From Acanthochlamys bracteata (Eukaryota > Streptophyta > Magnoliopsida > Pandanales > Velloziaceae), in NCBI GenBank assembly GCA_019914995.1, contig CM034139.1:1714461-1778460 (forward strand): DNA of 64,000 nt. The letters are read 5' to 3'. Shown here in pieces: positions 1 to 10,197 of the stretch (position 1 is its first letter; every line of letters starts with the position of its first letter). Both the position numbers and the translations under genes were made by a program. The notes beneath the pieces were generated by a model. That model was not told the origin of the DNA. It made no database searches and was given only the letters and a program-made list of their open reading frames with translations.

Positions 1-1381
1 TATTTTATTATATAAAATTTTTTTATATTTTTTAAATTTTTAAATAAATTTTTTATATATTTATAAAATATATTAAAAAAATACAATAAAAAAATAAAAT
101 TCTTTTTAGAAAAAGCTTTTTCAAACGTCCCTTTAGTAAAACAAACCAGCCGCCCCCTCGACCTAATTTTTCAAATAAATACAAAATAATATAAATAAAT
201 AACTGAAAATTGATAGAAAGCTTATTATGAAATGAATAGAATATTCAGGAGGGTCGTTAGTGGTATTGTTGTTGTAAGAGTAAAGTACAAAGTTTCTTTT
301 AAAGAAAAAAATAAAGATACTCAAACCTGTCAAACCAAAAGAACAAAAAAGAAAAAAAATAAAAGAGGACGAGGAGCGTGTGAAGAAAGAGCCGGCCTCT
401 CTTTTACACCCTGCATCCTGCATGTCTCTGGGTCCTTCTTTTCTCCAGCATCGCTTCAGAAATATTTTCATTTTTTTATTTAAAAATAAAATATTCTTAA
501 ACTTTTGTTTAAAACACATAAACTGAAAATCATTTATTCTTTTCACAGACTTTATAATATATTAGTAATTAGATTTTTCAGTATAAAATATGAATTCAAA
601 TATGAGCAAAAATTGGTATGCACTTTTTGCATGAAGAAATTACTAAACATGACGTTGCAAAAAGCTACAGTTTATAGCCAATTTAGCTATTACAAAATAG
701 CCGGCTGCGAAAATATCAGCTTTTCTTTTAATAATAATTATATTTTAACCATTCAATCATAAGTTTATAGCTATTAGATCTAATTCATATAAAAATTTAG
801 ACAACTGAATTAGAATCATCATCCATGTCGAAAAGAAAATTTAAAAAAATCTTCTATTTAATTAGGTGGTAATTTTGATCTACTGCCTAAGTACAGATAG
901 ACACGTTTATCTATTATTTAAATTTATTTTTTTAAATTTATATTTAATATAAAATAAATAAAAATTTTAAAATAAAATTACTAAAATTGTTCTTAAATTT
1001 TGATTTTAAAATTTATTATTAACAAAAATAATATAAAAATTTATATTCATTAAATATTTTAAGTTTAATTTAATCTTTTAATTTTTTTTTAAAAAACCAA
1101 AATATAGTATTAAGGACGTGTTTATTATAGGATAAACTCATTTTTTCGAAAGTGAGTTTAAAAAATAAAATTAAAAACAAAAAATATTTAATAAAAAATA
1201 AAAATTTATAATTATTTTATATTATAAGTAAGTTTTAAAATTAAATTTTAAAAAATAAATTTTTAATAGAAATAATTTATTTTATATTGTAAGTGAGTTT
1301 AAAGAGATATGTAAAAAATCCTTAAGTTATTCTCGACGAATTCGATTACTCTCAAACTAAAATAGATATTACAACTGCATG
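1..1381. other. AT-rich intergenic DNA with repeat debris
   Basis: No supported gene. Very AT-rich with short spurious frames only. Positions 1 to about 138 look like a minus-oriented, truncated copy of the AT-rich MITE family seen intact at 51463 and 58857, because they share the A/T tract order and an AAAAAGCTTTTTC-like end. Positions 1377-1381 (GCATG) are the left target-site duplication of the copia element that follows. Confidence 0.6.
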
Positions 1382-1563
1382 TGATGAAAAAACTATTTCA
1401 ATCTTATTCCAATAGTTCAATACAAGCATATATATATATAGACTCCTTATAATACTAAATAAGGAGAGTTTTAGAATAATAAAAAAAATCTAATTCTAAA
1501 TAAAGATATCCAAAATAATTAGAAAAAAATTCTAAGATAATTATGTGTTGACTCATGCCAACA
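1382..1563 (-). repeat. copia-1 LTR (3' LTR of the minus-strand element)
   Basis: On the plus strand it begins TGATGAAAAAAC and ends GCCAACA, keeping TG..CA termini. It matches 5338-5518 along its length with small differences. Confidence 0.93.
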
Positions 1564-1575
1564 CTCTCCCTCAAG
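1564..1575 (-). other. copia-1 polypurine tract
   Basis: The minus strand reads CTTGAGGGAGAG directly before the 3' LTR. This is the classical plant copia polypurine tract, the primer for plus-strand DNA synthesis. Confidence 0.88.
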
Positions 1576-4500
1576 TTGATGCAAAGATATCATCGATGCT
1601 CAACTTGCTTAGTGAGTCATAAAAAATTCTACTTGAGACATCCTTTGTCAATATGTCTGCTAGCTGTGCTTTGGGGTTCACAAAAGATAACTCAATCAAC
1701 TTTGAATTCAGTTTCTCTTTGATGAAGTGTCGATCCACCTCAACATGCTTGGTGCGATTATACTGTACTGGATTATGAGCAATATTTATTGCAGACTTAT
1801 TATCACAAAATAGCTTCATAGAACTCCTTCGAGGAAAACCAAGCTCTATCAATAATATTTCAAGCCATAAAAGTTCACAAACTCCATGTGCCATTCCTCT
1901 ATATTCAGCTTCAGCAGAAGATCGAGCAACAACTTTCTGTTTTTTACTCTTCTATGTGACTAGATTATCTTCAACAAATGTAAAATAGCCAGATATAGAG
2001 CGTCTATCGGTCTTATCTCCTGCCTAGTCTGCATTAGTATATCCATTTATATTCAGATGATTATATTTTCTAAATAATAATCGTCTGCCTGGTACAGATT
2101 TCAAGTATTTTAGAATTCTGTTCACGGCTTCCATATGATCAAAAGTTGGAAAATGCATAAACTGGCTGACAACGCTCACAGCATATGCTATATCAGGGCG
2201 AGTATGTGATAAATAAATTAACCTACCAACTAATCGTTGATATTATTTTTTAGCTGCTGGCATTTGATTAGGGAGCTCTGCTAAGTTATGATTCTCAATG
2301 ATATGTGTGTCGGTAGGTTTGCAATCCGACATTCCTATCTCAGATAATAAGTCAAGGACATATTTTTTTTGTGATAGAAAAATACCTTACTTAGATCTGG
2401 CCACTTCAATGCCCAAAAAATATTTCAACTCTCCAAGTTCTTTTATCTCGAATTCAGAGGCTAAATATATCTTCAATTTCTGAATTTCTTCATGATCATT
2501 ACCTGTAACAATCATATCATCAACATAGATTATCAAAACTGTTACCTTATCATTCTGGTTCTTCAAGAATAATATATGATCAGCATTACTCTTTCGGTAA
2601 CCATATCTGCTTAAGGCTTGACTAAATCAACCATGCTCTTGGAGATTGCTTCATTCGTATAGAGCCTTTTTTAGCCTTCAGACATAGTCAGTTCTTTCTG
2701 ATACACTATAACCAGGCGGAAGTTTCATATACACTTCTTCTTCTAATTCACCATGAAGAAATGCATTTTTTATATCAAACTGCTGCAAGTGCCAATCAAG
2801 ATTTGCTGCGAGAGACAGCAATATTCTGATGGCATTAATTTTTGCAACTAGAGCAAATGTCTCGTGATAATCCACTCCTAGTCTGTGAATATCCCTTGGC
2901 CACTAACCTTGCCTTATACCTCTCTATCGTTCCATCTGTTTTGTGCTTGATAGTGTACAACCACTTATAGCCAACTGCTTTCTTCCCTTCTGGTAGTGGC
3001 AGTATCTCCCAAGTCAAATTTTTCTGAAGAGCATCCATCTCGTCATTCATAGCCTTAGTCCATTTAGAATCGAATAAGGCTTCTCTCGTGCTAGAAGGAA
3101 GAGTCACAGCTGCTACCTGATTAATAAAAGCCACATATGAAGAAGACAGTCTGTGAGAAGATACATGATTAGCAATAGGATATCTAGAGACTTTTCCTTC
3201 TGGTGAATATCTCTTAAGAAGTTTTCCACGATTTTTTCTGTATGGCAACTGATAACTCCTGCTGACAATGTTAGATTTATCCACAATAGCATTTTGATTT
3301 TCAGTGCTTATCTCAAAGATATCCTCAGTAGCTTGAAAATGTACTAAATGATGCGAGTGAGGCATTTCTCCCACAACTTCAGCTCCTTCTACCTCTTCTA
3401 TTTCTTTTAATTCATGTCAGTAGTTCTATTCTCTTTTAGACCTGAGTCATAACTTACACATTGTCTCTGACCTTCCTCAATATGTGTGCTGAGTTCAATG
3501 GTAAGCCAATTCAGATCTTCCGTAGATTCTATCTCCCCCCTAAAGACTTGAATATGATATCGATCTGACAAAGTACATTTCTGACTCTAGAAATGTCACA
3601 TCCATAGTCACAAAAGTACGTCATGTCGGAGGATGATAACAGTGATAACCTTTCTGCTGAGGACCATAACTAAGAAAAACGCACATCAAAGCACATGGAT
3701 CTAATTTGTTCCTCTGAGTCTTCTACAAATGTACTAATACAATAGATCCAAAAATTCGATGTGGAAGTGAGAGAACAGAAGGTATAGTGACAAATGTAGC
3801 TAAAACCTCAAATGGTGTCCGAAAATTTAGCACTCTAGAAGGCATGCGGTTAATCAAATAAGCTGCAGACTGAATTGCATCTACCTAATAGTGCTTTGGA
3901 ACATGATTTCTAAATAATAAAGCACGGGCGGTCTCTAAAATATGTCGATTTTCTTGTTTCAGCCACTCCATTTTGTTGTAGTGTGTGTGGACAGGAGATT
4001 TCATGAATAATACCATGCTGATTAAGATAAAAGTCAAAGAGGTATTAACATACTCTCCTCCATTATCAGAGCGAAAGATTCGAATAGGAAAAAAAAAACT
4101 GAGTCTGCACTATCTTGTGAAACCGCACAAATATATCGACTACATCACTTTTAGTTTTCAAAGTATATAACCATGTCATACCTGTGCAATCATCCACAAA
4201 TATTACAAACCATCTAATGCCAGTAAGTGTCATAACGAGAGAGGGTCCCCAAACATCCGAATGTACTAATTCAAACGGAGTTGATCGTTTACTCATAACA
4301 GAAGAATAAGGCACTCGGTGACTCTTAGCAAGTATGCAAGCTTCACACTGAAAATCAGACTCTTTGAGGACAGAAAATAAAGAGGGCAATAAATGACTTA
4401 AATAGGCAAAAGAAATATGATCTAGTCGTCGATGCCAAAGCCAAACTTTATTCTTCTTGTCAATATCAGATCCACAAACGCTATAAACTATTCCGGAACT

Positions 4501-5040
4501 GATATCATCCAAATAATATAAGTCTCCTCTTTTAGTACCACGCCTAATAATCTCATGTGTCTGGATATCCTGAAGTAAACCAAAATGTAGGTACAATAGA
4601 ACAATACAATTCAATTGTTCAGTGATTTGTCTAATAGACAATAGGTTATTTGATAAAGAAGAAATAAGTAAGCAATCTTGTAGAGACAAAGATGGTGTCA
4701 ACATCACTGTCCCAGCACCTGTCACTGAATAAGTGTCTCTATTAGCATATGTCACATTATGTCTAACTGGAGTAGTCGTGGTATGAAAGTTTTTCGGATC
4801 AAATGTCATATGATCCGTGGGCCAAGAGTTTAGAATCCATCTCGTATCCTTGTTAGAATCTGAAATGGTATTTAAAACACATGTTTCGCTACCTGAATTT
4901 GAAAAATCTGAACCAACCTGTGCTTTTCTAAGAAGCTTTCCTTTTTTCCTCAATTCTTCCCACCAATCTGGATATCCAATTAATTTGAAATATAAGTCTT
5001 TATTGTGGCCAAACTTACCACAATAAATACATGTCTCCAT
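1571..5040 (-). pseudogene. copia-1 pol (zinc knuckle, PR, IN, RT, RNase H), broken
   Basis: Remnant copia polyprotein in several frames. At 5040-4066: a CCHC knuckle (CIYCGKFGH) whose last Cys is Tyr; a protease motif WILNSWPTDHM in place of the usual DSG core; then the integrase zinc region (WHRRLDH ... CEACILAK) and the first catalytic Asp in HSDVWGP. The frame breaks near 4110, and the rest of the integrase core (SDNGGEY) continues in other frames. Reverse transcriptase follows at 3374-2835 (GYKWLYTIK, ARLVAKGYSQ) and 2875-2678 (FDIKNAFLHGELEEEVYM), with an intact YVDD at 2516-2527. RNase H lies at 1894-1571 (CDNKSAINIAHNP, KHVEVDRHFIKE). Frameshifts near 4110 and 2870, further breaks, and the altered protease site show it is non-functional. 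Confidence 0.92.
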
Positions 5041-5325
5041 TCAGCTCAGATCTGAGTTTGAATCAAGGGCGATCGACGGTAAAGATTTCAGTTGAGCGGT
5101 CTGGCGGCAGCTTCGATAGAGCAGCGGATCTGGCTGTTGGAGACAGTGATAGTAAGCGGCGGCAGATAGGTTTGATATGATTTTTTTTGTAGATCTAATT
5201 CGGTTAAAATATCGGATTTATCTTTGTCGAAATTTCTAACCGTTGTAATCGTATATCCACGATCGCAACGGATAGTCTGGTCAGTCGTTATCTCCACGAC
5301 GTCGGCGGACAGATCTAGGATTTTT
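5041..5325 (-). other. copia-1 leader and collapsed gag region
   Basis: Only about 285 bp separate the primer binding site from the zinc knuckle, where a copia element normally has most of gag. A short open frame (5297-5088) shows no recognisable gag domain. I infer a deletion of the gag core. Confidence 0.6.
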
Positions 5326-5337
5326 GCTCTGGTACCA
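5326..5337 (-). other. copia-1 primer binding site
   Basis: The minus strand reads TGGTACCAGAGC immediately after the 5' LTR. It differs at one base from the common plant copia PBS TGGTATCAGAGC, complementary to the 3' end of initiator tRNA-Met. Confidence 0.9.
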
Positions 5338-5518
5338 TAATGAAAAAACTATTTCAATCTTATTCCAATAGTTCAATACAAGCACATATATATAGACTCA
5401 TTATAATACTAAATAAGGAGAGTTATAGAATAATAAAAAAATATTTAATTTTAAGGAAAGATATCTAAAATAATTAGAAAAGATATCTAAGATAATTATG
5501 TGTTGACTCACGCTGACA
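5338..5518 (-). repeat. copia-1 LTR (5' LTR of the minus-strand element)
   Basis: Plus-strand start TAATGAAAAAAC, end GCTGACA. It pairs with 1382-1563; the terminal TG has mutated to TA. Followed by target duplication GCATG at 5519-5523. Confidence 0.92.
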
Positions 5519-5570
5519 GCATGTACCAATCTGGTTGGGCCCACGCATTGAAATTTTATTGTTGGACGTC

Positions 5571-6075
5571 AGGAGGTGTTTATGAAATAGTGCTTTTCTG
5601 AAATTGAAAGTATTCATTTTTTTAAAAAACGAGCTTTATTTTTTACTTTTAAAAAATAATAAAAATATGCAATAGAAAGATCTCATTAAATAGAATTTTT
5701 CTACACTTTTTAAATTTTTACATAAATTTTTTAAATACTTATAAAATATGTATTGAAAAATCTGAAATAGAGAATTCAAAATCACGTTGGAGAATGCCTG
5801 CTTTGTTATGTATCAAAAAGTTGCCTTTGCCTTTCCATTTCCTCTACAGAACTTTTCAAATTTTCATTTCACGTTTTCAATACATATTTTATAAGTATTT
5901 AGAAAGTTTATTAAAAATTTAAAAAGTGTAAAAAAATTCTACGTAATGAGATCTTTTTATTGCATAGTTTTATTATTTTTTTAGAAGTAAAAAAATAAAG
6001 CTTTTTTTTCCAAAAAAAATAAAAATATCTTCAATTTCAGAAAATCTCTATTTCATAAGCAATTCTAAATGCACC
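5571..6075. repeat. Long AT-rich fold-back (inverted MITE-like arms)
   Basis: The left arm (about 5583-5760) is repeated in reverse complement at about 5873-6060, around a non-repetitive spacer of roughly 110 bp. The left arm begins AGGAGGTGTTTATGAAAT and carries the GATCTCATTA and TTTTTCTACACTTTTTAAA landmarks of the MITE family at 51463 and 58857. The right arm shows TAATGAGATC and the mirrored CTATTTCATAAGCA end. It could be one foldback element with long inverted repeats or two copies inserted head to head. Confidence 0.75.
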
Positions 6076-8252
6076 CGATCGTTTGAAATTATATATTTTA
6101 AACACTATATTTTAATTTTTTATTTTATGTTTTTAATACAATTTTATAAGTATTTAAAAATTTAAAATATATAATATAGTGAGATTTTTTTATTATATAT
6201 TTTTATTATTTTTTAAAAAATAAAAATATATTTTACTTTGAAAAAATTTCATTTATTAATCCGTAAAATGACAAAGCAACTCTACGGTCTTTGAACATCG
6301 ACAAACAAATTCAAACGGAACTTTTGGAATGTTTCAGAATTACTATATAAAATTTTTTAAAAATTGAGTACAAAATATTTTAAGATTTTTTATAAAATAT
6401 TATTTTATTAAAAAATATAAACATTTGTTTTTTCTTATTTTTAAATATAAAAAATTAACTGTTCTAGAAAAACTTTAAACGAATTTTTATATTTAAGTGT
6501 CCGTTTGAAGAAATAGCTAAAACAAAGTTTAATAATTTTTTGTAATTTTTGAAGTAATAACTATGTTTCTTTCAATAATTCTTAAAAAATTTAAATAATA
6601 TGCTTCAAATTTGTTTTGAAAATGTTATCAAATATGGCTTAAGAAGAACCGGTAAATAACTTTCTGAATGCTTCCAAAACTCCGCTTCAAGCGAGAGTTT
6701 CTACGTTTCGACCATCTAATCAAACCTAATATGCCAAAAGAATTTTCAGTTTGTAAGAAAGATACGATAACGCATGAATCAACTAGTATAAAGTATCTGA
6801 TAGATCCCTTTCGTACACTAAAAATTTAATATAATCAAAAATTTTAAGCTAATTGATTATAAAATTTTCTAATATATTAACTTTTTTCATTATATTTTTA
6901 TTTAATATAAAATTAATTTACTCACTTTTAATCTAAAAATTTACTTCTCAAAAATAAATTATTATATTTTTTTATCCGAACATTCTAATATATCGACGAT
7001 CAGAATCTCAGCTATTTGGATTCGAATATTATTACTGCATACAAAGAGCCAACCATTAGAGCCTAATTTATTTTTAATTGTTACTCATATTTTACGAAAG
7101 CTCATGTGAGTCACGTTATTCTTAATCTGCTATCATACTATCAGTTAGAATTATAACATGCATCGATCGTTTCGTCTGCGCACTATTTATGCAATTAAGA
7201 GCCATTTATCAGAGCTCAATTTGCATCGAATCTTCACTTATATTTTGCGCTAGTCTATATAAATCACATTTTTTAATTTGCTCTTTAAGTGTCAGTGAGA
7301 GTAATTACGTGTCGGACTTTCAATCAAATCATCTGCTTTAATATTACTGTTGGAGAGATACAATACCGATAGATTTAACCAAATAAAACACTTGAAAAAT
7401 CTGGTTCAAACACTAAAAAATATTTTTTAATTTAAAAATTAAGGCTAATAAATTATGAAAATCTATAATATTAACTTATTTTTTATCTTACACAGTTTTG
7501 TTGAATCAATATATAGCGCAAGTATGCACAACTCACGGTCAATACTTTACGTACGATTGCAATCCACATCGCAGGTCCACGCAAGCATGCTAACTTGATT
7601 GTAGCTATCTTGCGCCTTTAAAAGCAGAACCTATAGCTAGCTATATCTGTTCCAATATTCTAGAACATTTTAGAAGTACTTACAAAATAATTTTTTTTTA
7701 AAATATAAAATATTTTTATTTTTTTAAAATAAGTTTTATTTTTAGAAAAATATAAAATAGATATATCTATTAGGTAAAATTTTTTTACATTTTAAAAAAA
7801 CTTTTAAAAAAATTTTTAAATATTTACAAAATATGTATTAAAAATATAAAATTAAAACTTAAGAAATTAATTATGTAAAACGCTCAAACAAACGGCGACT
7901 CCGTGATTATTATCCTCAACTCAACAAGCAAAACATAAGAATACGTTACAGACAGACAGGCCGAGCGCTGGAAAGATTTTTAGATTTCAGCTTGCAGTTT
8001 ACATACAGTTTATCGCTTGCGATCAGAAATGTGCGTATGCTCCTCTGGCTTTTTTCCATTTCTGGAAATAGTCTAGCTCATGACGTACGACTTGTGTCCA
8101 GTTCCTCCTCAGAAAATTGCACATCTGATCTGTGTGTATAATAGTAATAGGATTCATTTTAGAATATTCAAGATCCAACTTTTGGTCAGTAACATTATTT
8201 CAATTTAAGATATGAATCTGCTGATATTGTCTTATTAATTAGTGCTTTCATG
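6076..8252. other. Intergenic, no gene seen
   Basis: AT-rich DNA without a supported reading frame. Stretches at about 6090-6260 and 7675-7880 resemble further decayed arms of the AT-rich MITE family. Nothing else is recognised. Confidence 0.5.
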
Positions 8253-8620
8253 CAAGGTTGTCAAATTGTAGCTATATCGTTTTATTTTTGAAATTAAAAA
8301 TTTTAAAATAAAATCTAAGATTTTACAATTCTAATAAATTTAAATAAATTTTTTAAAACTATTAAAAGTTTCAAACTTATACATTAAAAAAATCTTTTCA
8401 AAATTTATAAAACAATCTCTAAAATTCTATAATAAACTCCCTCAAATTTAATTAATTATAAAATTTTATTAAAATAAATTGTATAAAATTATAAAAATAT
8501 ATTTATAAGTTTAAATTTTAAATTAAAATTCAGATGAAATTTTATTAAAAATAAGTTTTATCTAGAGCATGATCATTTCGATAATATAAAAAGTTAAAAT
8601 TAAAATTTTGATAATTTATT
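8253..8620. repeat. Decayed hAT-like MITE copy
   Basis: Starts CAAGGTTGTCAAATTG, the same end as the MITE at 9452, then shows the internal order shared with 30553-31002 and 52757-53172: a run of AAAACTCC-type tracts, then CAGATGAAATTTTATT, then a GATCATTTCGATAAT-like segment. The right end is not clear and no target duplication was found. Confidence 0.55.
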
Positions 8621-9443
8621 TTCATAATTTAAACTGAAGTAGAGTATCTAAATTTGAGCACTTAGGTGAAAGGTCTGGTCGATGTTATTCCGAACTTATT
8701 TAAAAAGTTATTCAGATGAATAGGGTCTACGGTAACCATACATATTTCTTTTTATCATAATTAATCACGTCCTGAATGTGGTAGATGATTACATTACCTT
8801 TTGCATCTTTTTTTGAGATTTTTAGGTTTCTAGGCAGCGTTTCAAAGAAAAGAAAACAAAGCAAATTGGTCAATTGTTGGTGGTTCGTAATTAGATACAC
8901 ATATCTTCGAGATCATTGTAAAATGCAATATATAATCATTTCAAATTCAAAAAGACAGCCAGCCGAAATTGTGAAAAAAAGGCAATTTCTGAAGGCCCAT
9001 CTTATCATTCTTCCTTTTCTTTTTCCACTTATGTTCTGTCTTGGTCAAGTTCAACAATAACCAATTCCTAGTGACTTCTGCGTGAAAATTTGGAATAGTT
9101 TAGCAATTAGTGGTATTACATGACTAATCTTTTCACTCTAATTTATGTTTTTAATTTTATATTGTTTATAAATTTTTAATAAAAAATAAAAAAATTTACT
9201 TAAGAAATTTTTGTTAAAACACTTTCAAATAATTCTTAATTAGACCTGATTTGATATTATAAACTTATGAGTGCGGATAACGAGGACAATTTCCTCCACT
9301 CAACAACTGAACAATAATTATTACTTCTGCGAGGAAGCATTACGGATCCATCCATAAGTATTACTTTGAAGAATTAGAACAATTCACGGAATATTTAAGG
9401 GAACCCTGGTTACTTCTGTGTATATACAATCCATTCAAAGATA
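8621..9443. other. Intergenic, no gene seen
   Basis: A 91-codon frame at 8785-9060 has no recognisable domain and no coding-like context, so it was not called. Positions 9110-9240 are AT-rich repeat debris. Confidence 0.45.
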
Positions 9444-9451
9444 CTTGCACC

Positions 9452-10189
9452 CATGGTTGTTAAAATCCCGATTTAAATCTTAAAATCTTACGATTTTACG
9501 ATTTTACATCAACAAAACGATCCTACTTGATACAAGATCCTGATTTTACTTTAAATCTGTAAGATCCCGATTTTAATTCTAAAATCCTTAAGATCCCGAT
9601 TTTACTTGCGATCTTACGATTTCAGTTTACAAAAAATTTTCATGAATCAGAAGAGCTCTCGAAGATTTTGAATGAAGCTGAAATAGCTAAAGAGTTCGTT
9701 TGTAGCGTGTGCAGTTATGTTTAGTTTATTTTGTGAGGAATTTATTATTAGAACAAAATATTTTTTGTATGGTAGTATTTTAAATTATATTTTTTCTCTT
9801 TATTTTGAAGCGATAAAGACGGATTGTCTGATTATATAAGAAATTAGATTTTCTAAATATGGTATAAGTGTACATTTACAAATAATGACATAATATATAA
9901 AAATATTGTGATAATGAGCTAAATAAATATAAAGAACTGTTAATGATATAGTTATCTGAACTATAAATATGAACATTGTTAATCTATTACATTAAGATGA
10001 AATATCAAAAAATTATATATTTAATTTTCAGCAATTTTAATAAGTATTATTTAAAATTTTAAAAATAATAAATAAATTTGTAAAAAAAATATCGAAAAGT
10101 AAAATCTTACGATCTTACTTAAACTCCCGATTTTACGATCCTACACAAGCGAAACGATCCTACATAAAATCCCGATCCTGACAACCTTG
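9452..10189. mobile_element. hAT-like MITE with perfect 8-bp target duplication
   Basis: A non-coding element of 738 bp. CTTGCACC lies directly before it (9444-9451) and directly after it (10190-10197), a perfect 8-bp duplication as made by hAT transposases. Its ends are imperfect inverted repeats: left CATGGTTGTTAAAATC, right end in reverse complement CAAGGTTGTCAGGATC. Both subterminal regions carry many CGATTTTAC, CGATCCTAC and CGATCTTAC repeats, as expected of transposase-binding arrays. There is no coding capacity, so it needs a transposase from elsewhere. Confidence 0.9.
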
Positions 10190-10197
10190 CTTGCACC

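Larger units (their letters stand above)
1382..5518 (-). mobile_element. Ty1/copia LTR retrotransposon relic (copia-1)
   Basis: An LTR retrotransposon of about 4.1 kb on the minus strand. Two similar LTRs (1382-1563 and 5338-5518) enclose a tRNA-Met-type primer binding site, a gag-pol remnant and a polypurine tract. The host repeat GCATG lies at 1377-1381 and again at 5519-5523, a perfect 5-bp target duplication that fixes both ends. Order on the minus strand is zinc knuckle, protease, integrase, reverse transcriptase, RNase H, which is the copia order. Most of gag is missing between the PBS and the zinc knuckle, and pol carries frameshifts and stops, so the copy is dead. The short LTRs of about 180 bp differ by point changes and small indels, so the insertion is not recent. 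Confidence 0.95.

Noticed and set aside
163..762. Three short frames of 83-127 codons
   Set aside because: Overlapping on both strands in AT-rich DNA with Phe/Lys/Asn-dominated products and no domain.
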